Positions 8,987 to 16,239 of a stretch of 64,000 nt of DNA are shown here, piece by piece; positions within the stretch are counted from its first letter, which is position 1; each line of letters starts with the position of its first letter. The position numbers and the translations under genes were made by a program. Below the pieces are notes generated by a model. It was not told where the DNA came from. It did no database searches and saw only the letters and a list, made by a program, of their open reading frames with translations. The DNA comes from Moryella indoligenes (GTDB lineage Bacteria; Bacillota; Clostridia; Lachnospirales; Lachnospiraceae). Where the stretch lies: the NCBI RefSeq assembly GCF_030812885.1, contig NZ_JAUSTO010000004.1, positions 62,001 to 126,000 on the forward strand, written 5' to 3'.

Positions 8987-9003
8987 CCCAAAGCGCCGCC
9001 TCC

Positions 9004-9060
9004 CTGTCCACAACTTTATCCACAATGTTGATAGCTTTTTCCTGTGGATTTTGTGGATAA
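9004..9060. promoter_or_regulatory. DnaA-box-like cluster upstream of the dnaD operon
   Basis: Two perfect consensus boxes are visible: TTATCCACA at 9016-9024 and, inverted, TGTGGATAA at 9052-9060. Weaker copies are CTGTCCACA (9004-9012), TGTGGATTT (9043-9051) and, further out, TGTGGAAAA (9083-9091). The consensus TTATNCACA is established for DnaA. The cluster ends about 18 bp upstream of the predicted -35 of the dnaD promoter, a position suited to transcriptional control. Confidence 0.65.
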
Positions 9061-9087
9061 GTTGATAAGTTCCGCCTCCTCTTGTGG

Positions 9088-9119
9088 AAAAGCCGGGTGT
9101 CTTTCCGACATCCCGGCTT
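9088..9119 (-). terminator. Rho-independent terminator of murC
   Basis: AAGCCGGG/CCCGGCTT plus inner TGTC/GACA form a 12-bp stem with one bulge. On the minus strand it is followed by TTTT. It lies 18 bp after the murC stop. Confidence 0.75.
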
Positions 9120-9136
9120 TAAATCTTTAATTCTCT

Positions 9137-10531
9137 TCACTTTTTGCTCTTCTGAAGCAACTCCTCGCCGACACGGTAGATATCTCCCGCCCCCATGGTT
9201 ATGCACAAATCGCCGGGGGACAGTTTTTCCATGAGATAGCGCTCAATCTCCTCAAAGGAAGAAAGGTAGAGGGCCTTGCCCGGCGTATCCGCGTTGATTG
9301 CACGCTCCACATCCGCGGCACTGACGCCGAGGGTATCGGTCTCCCGCGCCGCGTAGATGTCTGCGAGCAGCACGTGATCCGAGAGCTCCAGCGCTCTTCC
9401 AAACTCCCGCAGCAGCGCCCTGGTTCTGGAATAAGTGTGCGGCTGGAACACACACCACAGCTCCCGGTGCGGATAATGCTCCGCCGCGCGAAGGGTGGCT
9501 TCGATCTCCTGCGGATGATGTGCGTAGTCGTCTATGATAGTCGCGCCGTTCAGCTCCCCCTTCTTCTCAAAGCGGCGCACGGTTCCCCGGAAGTCCTGAA
9601 GTCCCTCGCGGATACGCGCAGCCGGAAGTCCGAGCTCCAGCCCCGCCGCGATTGCCGCCATCGCGTTGAAGATATTGTGCTCTCCAGGCACAGCGAGCTG
9701 TACGCGCGAAAGCGCCTCCCCAAATGCAACAGGCACAAAGGAAGGATGTCCGTATTCATCGTAGAGAAGCTCCTCTGCGTAGATATCCGCCCCCTCCGTG
9801 CCGACCGTCACAACCCTGCCGGGGAAATCCCGGACGAGCTCCCGGTACGCACGGATGCGGTTGTCGATAATCACGGTTCCGTCCTCCGGAAGCCGCTCGA
9901 CAAAGCGGTGGAAGGAGCTGCGGATATCGTCGATATCCTTGAAGAAATCGAGATGATCCGCCTCGACATTCAGTATAATCTCCATGGTCGGAGAAAAGGA
10001 GAGAAAGCTGTTGGTATACTCACAGGCCTCAAGAAGGAAGGTGTCGTTACCGCCGACGCGGATATTCCCTCCGATCAGAGGCAGCACCCCACCGACGGAA
10101 ATAGTCGGATCTGTACCGGCTTTCACAAGTATATGGGAGAGCATGGAGGTCGTCGTGGTCTTTCCGTGCGTACCGCTGACTGCGATGCTCCGGCGGTAGC
10201 GCCGCATCATCTGTCCGAGCAGCTCCGCCCGCGTAAGCATGGGAATCTGCTTCTCCATGGCTGTGCGGTACTCCGGATTGTCCGGATGAATCGCGGCAGT
10301 ATAGACGACGCAGTCGATATCATCCGTGATATTCTCGCTCCGCTGCCCGTAGACAACCGTCGCGCCCAGCGCGCTGAGCCGGTCCGTAAAGCTGCTCTCC
10401 TTTGCGTCGCTTCCGCTGATGCGAAAGCCCTCCTTCAGGAGTATCTCCGCGAGACCACTCATGCTGATGCCGCCGATTCCCATAAAATAGATATGATTCG
10501 GATGCTCAAAATCGATCCGGTAGCTTCCCAT
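9137..10531 (-). CDS. murC: UDP-N-acetylmuramate--L-alanine ligase
   Basis: A 464-residue Mur ligase that adds the first residue of the peptidoglycan stem peptide to UDP-MurNAc in the cytosol. The N-terminal nucleotide-binding GIGGISM motif is at residues 18-24, the ATP-binding GTHGKT at 120-125, and the central DYAHHP motif conserved in Mur ligases is present. I chose ATG 10531 (MGSYRIDFEHPNHIYF) because GGAGG lies about 9 bases upstream; an in-frame upstream codon would add 15 atypical residues. It follows queT by 54 bp and ends at its own terminator. Confidence 0.95.
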   Translation of the reverse strand: MGSYRIDFEHPNHIYFMGIGGISMSGLAEILLKEGFRISGSDAKESSFTDRLSALGATVVYGQRSENITDDIDCVVYTAAIHPDNPEYRTAMEKQIPMLTRAELLGQMMRRYRRSIAVSGTHGKTTTTSMLSHILVKAGTDPTISVGGVLPLIGGNIRVGGNDTFLLEACEYTNSFLSFSPTMEIILNVEADHLDFFKDIDDIRSSFHRFVERLPEDGTVIIDNRIRAYRELVRDFPGRVVTVGTEGADIYAEELLYDEYGHPSFVPVAFGEALSRVQLAVPGEHNIFNAMAAIAAGLELGLPAARIREGLQDFRGTVRRFEKKGELNGATIIDDYAHHPQEIEATLRAAEHYPHRELWCVFQPHTYSRTRALLREFGRALELSDHVLLADIYAARETDTLGVSAADVERAINADTPGKALYLSSFEEIERYLMEKLSPGDLCITMGAGDIYRVGEELLQKSKK

Positions 10532-10585
10532 AATATTCCTCCGCAGATGGAAAATGAGCCCGGCTCCGCCGGGCAATTTCCAGTC

Positions 10586-11086
10586 TTACATACCTCTCGG
10601 CACCACCAGCTGCCTGCCGTAGCGCAGCAACAGCGTGCGCAGCATATTTCCGAGTATTCCCACTGAAATCACCTCTCCGATACCGACCGTCAGCATCATG
10701 AAGGGAATCATATCCTCCGCGCCATAGGCAAAGCGCAGCACAAAGGGGATAATCAGCGCATTGGCGGCAATCGGCGGCAGCGCCGCGAGTGTCCCTCTGT
10801 TCCGCAGTTTCCAGCTTCCGTAGGCACCGATCAGCGTCGCAAGACTTCCGAACACGACATCCATGGGGGCAGCGCCCGACATGAAGTTTGCGAGAAAGCA
10901 GCCCGCAAAGAGCCCCGGAATTGCTGCCGGCGTGAAGACCGGAAGGATGCAGAGCGCCTCGGATATCCGGAACTGAATCGGCCCAAAGCTGATGGGTGCG
11001 GTGAGATAGGTGATCACCGCGTAGATTGCGGCGAGCATCGCGCCGTAGGCAAGCGTGCCCGCGCCGTCCTTGCTTCTGTAACTCAT
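10586..11086 (-). CDS. queT: QueT-family queuosine precursor transporter (ECF S component)
   Basis: A 166-residue, very hydrophobic protein with about five membrane segments. It has the QueT signature FGPIQFRISEALCILP near 34-50 and GCFLANFMSGA near 62-72. QueT proteins are substrate-binding S components of ECF transporters, and use shared EcfA/A'/T subunits to import a queuosine precursor; none of those subunits is in the window. A strong promoter and a probable preQ1 riboswitch precede it, which supports the substrate. RBS GGAGG lies 9 bases before the ATG and is the segment predicted to be masked. Confidence 0.88.
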   Translation of the reverse strand: MSYRSKDGAGTLAYGAMLAAIYAVITYLTAPISFGPIQFRISEALCILPVFTPAAIPGLFAGCFLANFMSGAAPMDVVFGSLATLIGAYGSWKLRNRGTLAALPPIAANALIIPFVLRFAYGAEDMIPFMMLTVGIGEVISVGILGNMLRTLLLRYGRQLVVPRGM

Positions 11087-11095
11087 ATCCTATTA

Positions 11096-11139
11096 CCTCC
11101 GTAGTTTTGTTTTAAGTGAGGATGGTCACGAACTCACTT
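11096..11139 (-). promoter_or_regulatory. Candidate preQ1-I-type riboswitch before queT
   Basis: In the minus-strand leader a 7-bp hairpin AAGTGAG/CTCACTT (11139-11133 with 11120-11114) has the 12-nt loop TTCGTGACCATC. An A-rich tail (TAAAACAAAAC) leads into CTACGGAGG. Loop bases UUCGU (11132-11128) can pair with ACGGA (11102-11098), making an H-type pseudoknot that covers the Shine-Dalgarno sequence. This is the layout of preQ1-I aptamers (stem, UUC-starting loop, A-rich tail, pseudoknot at the SD). The stem is longer than the usual 5 bp, so the class is not certain. Confidence 0.5.
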
Positions 11140-11152
11140 TTTGAACCGCTGT

Positions 11153-11181
11153 ATTATAGCACTCCCTGGGACGAAGCGCAA
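11153..11181 (-). promoter_or_regulatory. Promoter of queT
   Basis: On the minus strand: -35 TTGCGC (11181-11176), 17-bp spacer, perfect -10 TATAAT (11158-11153). The predicted start near 11146 places the riboswitch-like leader immediately at the 5' end of the transcript. Confidence 0.7.
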
Positions 11182-11195
11182 ATACTTCTCGGCAC

Positions 11196-11771
11196 TTATT
11201 TTCTCTGCGGCTTCTTTCGCACGGAATAGCCGAAGCTCCCGAGCAGCCGCCCGAGGCTGTAGTACTCTCCGTGAGAGTAGCTCACAAGCTTTGCCCGGGA
11301 GAGCTCCAGCTTCCCCTTCTCATTCAAAAGGCTCCTGTCGACATCAACCGCGAGCACTTCCGCGAGAAAGAGGTGATGCGAGCCGAGCGGGAGTATCTCC
11401 TTCACGCGGCATTCCAGATTCACCGGGCTCTCTGCGATGAGCGGCGCCTTCACCCTGTGCCCGGGCTCCGGCGTGAGCTTCAGGAGCTCCCACTTGTCCA
11501 CATCTCTCCCGGATTTCACACCTGCCTCATCTGTCTGCCGCACGAGGGACTCCGTCGTGAGATTGATCACAAACTCTCCGCTCTCCTGAATCATCCGATA
11601 GGAGTGACGCTCCGGGCGCACGGAGATCGAGACCATAACCGGATCCGAGCACACAGTACCCGCCCACGCCACGGTAATGATATTCTTATTTCCTTCTCTG
11701 TCTGCGCAGCTCACCATCACCGCCGGAACCGGATAGAGAAGATTGCCCGGCTTCCACAACTCTTTTTCCAT
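11196..11771 (-). CDS. Flavin reductase family protein (FMN-binding split barrel)
   Basis: A 191-residue protein of the flavin reductase-like family. The N-terminal PAVMVSCADREGNKN and the segment TVAWAGTVCSDPVMVSISVRPERHSY (residues 33-58) are the usual FMN-binding core. Family members bind FMN non-covalently and often serve as flavin-shuttling or flavoredoxin-like proteins in anaerobes. The substrate cannot be predicted. Its 5' end is overlapped out of frame by the extended 3' end of the shikimate-kinase-like gene, so the two are probably co-transcribed. Confidence 0.85.
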   Translation of the reverse strand: MEKELWKPGNLLYPVPAVMVSCADREGNKNIITVAWAGTVCSDPVMVSISVRPERHSYRMIQESGEFVINLTTESLVRQTDEAGVKSGRDVDKWELLKLTPEPGHRVKAPLIAESPVNLECRVKEILPLGSHHLFLAEVLAVDVDRSLLNEKGKLELSRAKLVSYSHGEYYSLGRLLGSFGYSVRKKPQRK

Positions 11772-12447
11772 GTCTCTTTCCCTTTCCTGTACTGCTTTGC
11801 GGCTGCTGTCTGCCGCTTCGCGTCCTGCCGCCCGACTCTGCTCTTCCAGCTGCAGCTTTCCGCTTCCCTGTCTTTCTGCCTCTTAGCCCGGTGCTGCCTG
11901 TCGATGTCTCCGCTTTTTTCTCCGGCAGCGCCTCGCCCACCGCACGCGCGATGGCCTCCACGACCTGCCGTGTATTCATTCCGGTCTCATCCACCACGAT
12001 ATCCGCATATTTCTCATAGAGCTGCACCCGCTCGTCATAGAGCTGCCTCAGTGTCTGACCAGGCTTTATGCTGACGCCCCGCGCCGTGAGATCCCCGAGC
12101 CGCCGCCGTATGGCCGGGTAGGAAAGCTTTAAATAAACCACCTGTCCTAGCTCATGAAAGCGTCGCATGGCCCGCTCCCCGTAGACGATGCTTCCGCCCG
12201 GCGCAATCACAGCGCGCTCTGCTTGTATACCGGCATTGATCTCCTCCTCCAGCGCGCGAAAGCCCTCGTCCCCCAGCTCTTGGATGAGCTCCTTCAGAAG
12301 CTTTCCCGTCTGTCCCTGAATCAGGAGATCTCCGTCGATAAACTGCCGTCCCGTCTTCTTCGCGAGCACCACGCCGACCGAGCTCTTCCCGCAGGCCGGC
12401 ATTCCGATGAGGGTAATGCAGCCGCCGCGAACCGCCGCATCAGCCAT
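11686..12447 (-). CDS. Shikimate-kinase-like P-loop kinase with aberrant basic C-terminal extension
   Basis: Residues 8-177 form a shikimate kinase fold: P-loop GMPACGKS at 15-22, the substrate-side DGDLLIQ near 38-44, and PGGSIVYGERA near 83-93. Clostridial relatives annotated as shikimate kinase look the same, but the true substrate is uncertain. I chose ATG 12447 (GGAGA upstream, 8-bp overlap with the NTP transferase stop). Normal members end near residue 175. Here a Lys/Arg/Gly-rich, low-complexity tail of about 75 residues follows and runs 86 bp into the next gene. Removing one A from the A6 run (plus-strand T6 at 11914-11919) gives a stop 12 codons later, at 11885-11883, so the tail may come from an indel. 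Confidence 0.8.
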   Translation of the reverse strand: MADAAVRGGCITLIGMPACGKSSVGVVLAKKTGRQFIDGDLLIQGQTGKLLKELIQELGDEGFRALEEEINAGIQAERAVIAPGGSIVYGERAMRRFHELGQVVYLKLSYPAIRRRLGDLTARGVSIKPGQTLRQLYDERVQLYEKYADIVVDETGMNTRQVVEAIARAVGEALPEKKAETSTGSTGLRGRKTGKRKAAAGRAESGGRTRSGRQQPQSSTGKGKRHGKRVVEAGQSSLSGSGGDGELRRQRRK

Positions 12448-13357
12448 ACAGCTTCTCCGGGTATACACCGTCTGCGATGAGCTTCCGGATCGAGGCCACC
12501 ACAGTGGGCTTGTCCTCCTTGTAGGTGACACCGAACCAGCGGTCATTCGTCGGAAGCACGCGCACCCTTCCCTTGCCGCTCTTAATGCAGTGATCGATGA
12601 TGGAAGGCAGGAGATATTCGCTCTTCAGATTCCCGGAATGCGCGGCAAGGAACTCCGGAAAGCCCCGTTCCAGCTCGGACAGGAAGCGCGGCGGAAGTCC
12701 CCACATATTCATGGAGACAAACTGCTCCGGCTTGACGCTTCTCGGCGCTCCCGCCTCGTCCTGCGCTCTCAGAACGCCGTCCTCCAGCTGTATATTGTAG
12801 GTCTCTGTCACATCCGTGAGCTCCTGTGCTTCGGAGACCTCGCATACACCGCGCGTCACTGCGCCGTTCTCCGAGAGCGTGTTCTTCAGAACAAAGCCCG
12901 CCATGCACATGTCATAAATGTCGGCATCCGACCGCATTTCACGCACCATATACTCATGAATCGCGCGGAAGCCCTCCGGACCGTAGTAATCGTCCGCGTT
13001 GATTACGAGAAAGGGCTCATTCACCTTTCCGCGGATCGAGAGCACCGCCTGCCCAGTTCCCCACGGCTTTTTACGCCCCTCCGGCACCGTGAAGCCCTCC
13101 GGGAGGTCAGAGAGCTCCTGAAACGCGTAGTCCACCTCCATCACCTGCGCAATGCGGTTTCCGATGATCTCCTTGAAATCCTTCTCGAGATCTCTGCGGA
13201 TAATGAAGACGACCTTCTCAAAGCCTGCCCGCCGCGCGTCGTAGATCGCATAATCCATAATGATCTCGCCGTTCGGGCCCATGGGCTCCAGCTGCTTGAT
13301 GCCTCCGCCGAAGCGGGAACCGATTCCGGCTGCCATTACTACCAGTGTTGTTTTCAT
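12440..13357 (-). CDS. NTP transferase (sugar nucleotidyltransferase-like)
   Basis: A 305-residue nucleotidyltransferase. The N-terminus has the nucleotide-binding motif VVMAAGIGSRFGGGIKQL (residues 6-23), and the metal-binding NADDYY occurs near residue 119. These are features of the nucleotidyl transferase family that makes NDP-sugars or similar activated compounds. No sugar pathway partners are adjacent, so the substrate is unknown. It heads a cluster with the shikimate-kinase-like and flavin reductase genes, overlapping the former by 8 bp. Confidence 0.85.
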   Translation of the reverse strand: MKTTLVVMAAGIGSRFGGGIKQLEPMGPNGEIIMDYAIYDARRAGFEKVVFIIRRDLEKDFKEIIGNRIAQVMEVDYAFQELSDLPEGFTVPEGRKKPWGTGQAVLSIRGKVNEPFLVINADDYYGPEGFRAIHEYMVREMRSDADIYDMCMAGFVLKNTLSENGAVTRGVCEVSEAQELTDVTETYNIQLEDGVLRAQDEAGAPRSVKPEQFVSMNMWGLPPRFLSELERGFPEFLAAHSGNLKSEYLLPSIIDHCIKSGKGRVRVLPTNDRWFGVTYKEDKPTVVASIRKLIADGVYPEKLYG

Positions 13358-13441
13358 GCCCTGTTCTCCCTCTGAAGACGGCTTGCCTGCCTATCTCTCC
13401 TCCGGCCGGAATGCCCCCGGCCCTCTGCCTGTACTGCCTAC

Positions 13442-13447
13442 AGTGTA
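13442..13447 (-). promoter_or_regulatory. Extended -10 element upstream of the NTP transferase
   Basis: Minus-strand TATGCTACACT gives TGC plus -10 TACACT (13447-13442), 85 bp before the ATG. No convincing -35 is seen. It lies just after the greA terminator. Confidence 0.4.
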
Positions 13448-13459
13448 GCATAAGTGCGC

Positions 13460-13485
13460 GGAAAATGCGCCGATTGAATCAGCGC
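13460..13485 (-). terminator. Probable terminator of greA
   Basis: GCGCTGATT-C-AATCGGCGC (one mismatch) is followed by ATTTT on the minus strand, starting a few bases after the greA stop. Confidence 0.5.
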
Positions 13486-13489
13486 CTTC

Positions 13490-13984
13490 TTAAAAGCTGC
13501 GAATCTCGTCGTCCGTGTGGTCCTCACGTATCGAAAGTATCTTAAGCTGATAGCCGCCCAGCTCCGTCTTTACCTGCACTGTATCTCCGACACGGTGGCG
13601 CAGCAGGCTCTTCCCGAGCGGCGACTCGATGGAGATGCGGTTCTCCATGGTATCGCCGCGGATCGGCGTCACGATCTTGTAGCTCTCCTTCTCGCCCTCC
13701 TCCACAAAGAGCACCTCCACCACCTTGTTCAGACCTACCTCATCCGCCCGGGAATGATCCTCGATCACGGTGGCGCTCTTCAGCATCCGCTCCAGATAGC
13801 CGATGCGGCTCTCGTTTCTGTTCTTCTCCCGCTTGGCGGCGTAATACTCGAAGTTCTCGCTCAGATCCCCCTGCGCTCTGGCCTCCTTCACCGCCGCGAT
13901 GAGCTCCGGGCGGAGTGTGAGCTTTCTGTGCTCGATCTCCTCCCGGATTTTCTGAATATCCGCTCTTGTAAGCTTCTCTCCCAT
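13490..13984 (-). CDS. greA: Transcription elongation factor GreA
   Basis: A 164-residue factor. The N-terminal coiled coil contains the tip region GDLSENFEYYAAK (residues 39-51), whose acidic residues stimulate RNA cleavage by backtracked RNA polymerase. The C-terminal FKBP-like domain contains SPLGKSLLRHRVGD. Length and motifs are typical. It appears monocistronic: a hairpin separates it from the V-ATPase operon upstream and another lies downstream. Confidence 0.95.
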   Translation of the reverse strand: MGEKLTRADIQKIREEIEHRKLTLRPELIAAVKEARAQGDLSENFEYYAAKREKNRNESRIGYLERMLKSATVIEDHSRADEVGLNKVVEVLFVEEGEKESYKIVTPIRGDTMENRISIESPLGKSLLRHRVGDTVQVKTELGGYQLKILSIREDHTDDEIRSF

Positions 13985-14005
13985 CTCTGCTCCAATCTCT
14001 CAGAA

Positions 14006-14036
14006 GAGCCGCAGCGCCTTCTCAGCGCTGCGGCTC
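14006..14036. terminator. Hairpin between V-ATPase subunit D and greA
   Basis: A perfect 12-bp stem, GAGCCGCAGCGC/GCGCTGCGGCTC, has a 7-nt loop. The minus-strand tail (TTCTG) is only weakly U-rich. It lies 53 bp after the stop of the last V-ATPase gene and probably ends that operon. Confidence 0.65.
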
Positions 14037-14088
14037 AGTCCATATCCTTCTTTCCGATCCCCAACAATACCTCCGGCTGTGCCGCAGC

Positions 14089-14769
14089 TCACTGTACCGC
14101 GGCGCAGCTCTCTGCCTTCTCCCTGTAGTGATGTGCCTCCTCCAGCATCATATCCTTCACCTTCATGAGGCGTATCTGTGAGCTGCGCTCATTCTCATCA
14201 AGCTTCATGGTGATGAACTTGATGGTTCTCTCCATTTGCGGAATGAGCACATGCTCCAGCGCATTGACGCGGCGCCTTGTCTTCTCTATCTCCGAGGCCA
14301 TGAGCTGACAGCTCTTCTCGCTCTCCGCGAGGGCGAGCATATCCGGCAGAAGCTCCGAGAGCCCGCTCACCGCAGCATCCAGATCCGCAGAGGTGAAGGC
14401 AAAGCCGTAGGAATAGATATCGTTGCCGTCACCGGTACGGGTACTTGCACTGTACTGCGGCACATCGACGCTCATGATATTCCTGTAATTCACCTCCAGT
14501 GTGAGCTCCTGACGCGGCTTCATGAAGGCGACGCGCACGGCTTCATCCGACATCGAGGCGCCGGCGAGCGCAAAGCTCGCATTCGTCTCCCGTATGCCCT
14601 GCTCCACCTTCTCGCGAAGTGCCTTGTTTTTTCGCACCAGCTCCAGAAACTGCCGCATCAGCTCGTCCCGCTTATCCTTCAGGAGCTTGTGTCCCCGGCG
14701 TGCGGTCATAAGCTTCCGCTTTGTCCGGGTGAGCTCCATCCGGGTGGGGTTCACTGTCTTACCCGCCAT
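14089..14769 (-). CDS. ntpD: V-type ATP synthase subunit D
   Basis: A 226-residue protein forming the long coiled-coil central rotor axle, which couples the catalytic A3B3 head to the membrane rotor. The N-terminal NPTRMELTRTKRKL motif and heptad-rich first and last thirds are characteristic. It is the last gene of the operon, 80 bp after subunit B, and the order A-B-D matches that of Enterococcus and other Firmicutes. Confidence 0.93.
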   Translation of the reverse strand: MAGKTVNPTRMELTRTKRKLMTARRGHKLLKDKRDELMRQFLELVRKNKALREKVEQGIRETNASFALAGASMSDEAVRVAFMKPRQELTLEVNYRNIMSVDVPQYSASTRTGDGNDIYSYGFAFTSADLDAAVSGLSELLPDMLALAESEKSCQLMASEIEKTRRRVNALEHVLIPQMERTIKFITMKLDENERSSQIRLMKVKDMMLEEAHHYREKAESCAAVQ

Positions 14770-14849
14770 TCCTAAACCTTCCTTCCTGTCGCCGCACTGC
14801 GCGGTCTAAGCAGAGCATCCCGGCCCTGCTCCCTTTTTGCAATGCGCGC

Positions 14850-16223
14850 TCACTGCTGCACGTAGTACTCATCGAGATACTGATCCTTGATGCGCTTCAG
14901 CTCCGTTCTCGGGAGTATGCTGAGCAGCTTCCAGCCGATAGAGAGCGTCTCCTCTATGCTGCGGTTTGTCCGGTAGCCCTGATTCACATACTCATTCTCG
15001 AAGGCATCCGCAAACTTCGCATACAGCTTCTCTATGTCCGTGAGGGCTGCATCGCCCAGTATCACCGCGAGCTCCTTTGCGTCCTTTCCGCGGGAATAGG
15101 CCGCAAAGAGCTGGTTCATGGTGTCCGCGTGGTCCTCTCTCGTCTTCCCTTTCCCGATCCCCTTGTCCTTCAGTCTGGAGAGACTCGGCAGCACATCGAT
15201 CGGCGGCTCCAGTCCCTTTCTGTAGAGCTCACGGCTCAGAATGATCTGCCCCTCCGTGATATAGCCCGTGAGGTCCGGAATAGGGTGAGTCTTATCGTCC
15301 TCCGGCATGGAGAGTATGGGAATCAGGGTGATGGAGCCCGGCTTTCCCTTCTGACGTCCCGCTCTCTCATAGAGGGAGGCGAGATCCGTGTACATATAAC
15401 CCGGATAGCCGCGGCGACCCGGAACCTCTTTTCGCGCCGCAGAGATCTCGCGGAGCGCATCCGCGTAGTTTGTGATATCCGTCATGATAACCAGCACGTG
15501 CATGCCCTTCTCAAAAGCAAGGTATTCCGCTGCGGTCAGCGCCATGCGCGGCGTCGAGATGCGCTCGACTGCCGGATCGTTTGCCAGATTGATGAAGAGC
15601 ACCGCGCGGTCGATCGCGCCGGTCTCCTTGAAGCTCTGAATGAAGTAATTGGACTCATCAAAGGTGATGCCCATGGCCGCAAACACGACTGCAAAGGGCT
15701 CATCTGTCCCGATCACCTTCGCCTGACGCGCGATCTGCGCGGCGAGCTGCGCATGCGGCAGTCCCGAGCCGGAGAAAATGGGAAGCTTCTGTCCGCGCAC
15801 CAGTGTGTTCAGGCCGTCAATCGCGGAGACTCCGGTCTGAATAAACTCCGCCGGGTACTCACGCGCCGCCGGATTCATGGCAAGTCCGTTGATATCCCTG
15901 CGCTCATCCGGAAGGATCTCCGGACCGCCGTCGATCGGACGTCCCATGCCGTCAAAGACACGGCTCAGCATATCCTCGGAGACGCCGAGCTCCATGCTCC
16001 GCCCGAGGAAGCGCACCTTACTGGACTCCAGGTTCAGACCGGTGGAGCTCTCAAAGAGCTGCACCAGCGCGTTTCCGCCGTCGATCTCCAGCACCTTGCA
16101 GCGGCGCTTCTCGCCGTCTGCAAGCTCTATCTCTCCCAGTTCATCGTAAGCGACCCCGCTGACGCCCCGCACCAGCATCAGCGGTCCCGCAACCTCTTCT
16201 ATTGTTCTGTATTCCTTCGGCAT
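14850..16223 (-). CDS. ntpB: V-type ATP synthase subunit B
   Basis: A 457-residue non-catalytic head subunit. It lacks a Walker A lysine motif but has the conserved segments GVSAIDGLNTLVRGQKLPIFSG (regulatory nucleotide site, interrupted P-loop equivalent) and PSLSRLKDKGIGKGKTR. It alternates with A in the A3B3 ring. It starts 17 bp after subunit A ends, with AAAGGAGG upstream. Confidence 0.95.
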   Translation of the reverse strand: MPKEYRTIEEVAGPLMLVRGVSGVAYDELGEIELADGEKRRCKVLEIDGGNALVQLFESSTGLNLESSKVRFLGRSMELGVSEDMLSRVFDGMGRPIDGGPEILPDERRDINGLAMNPAAREYPAEFIQTGVSAIDGLNTLVRGQKLPIFSGSGLPHAQLAAQIARQAKVIGTDEPFAVVFAAMGITFDESNYFIQSFKETGAIDRAVLFINLANDPAVERISTPRMALTAAEYLAFEKGMHVLVIMTDITNYADALREISAARKEVPGRRGYPGYMYTDLASLYERAGRQKGKPGSITLIPILSMPEDDKTHPIPDLTGYITEGQIILSRELYRKGLEPPIDVLPSLSRLKDKGIGKGKTREDHADTMNQLFAAYSRGKDAKELAVILGDAALTDIEKLYAKFADAFENEYVNQGYRTNRSIEETLSIGWKLLSILPRTELKRIKDQYLDEYYVQQ

Positions 16224-16239
16224 TTCGCTCCGTCCTCCT

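Noticed and set aside
8890..9136. DnaA-box region as chromosomal origin
   Set aside because: No dnaA, dnaN, rpmH or AT-rich unwinding element adjoins it. Two good boxes upstream of dnaD fit transcriptional control better.
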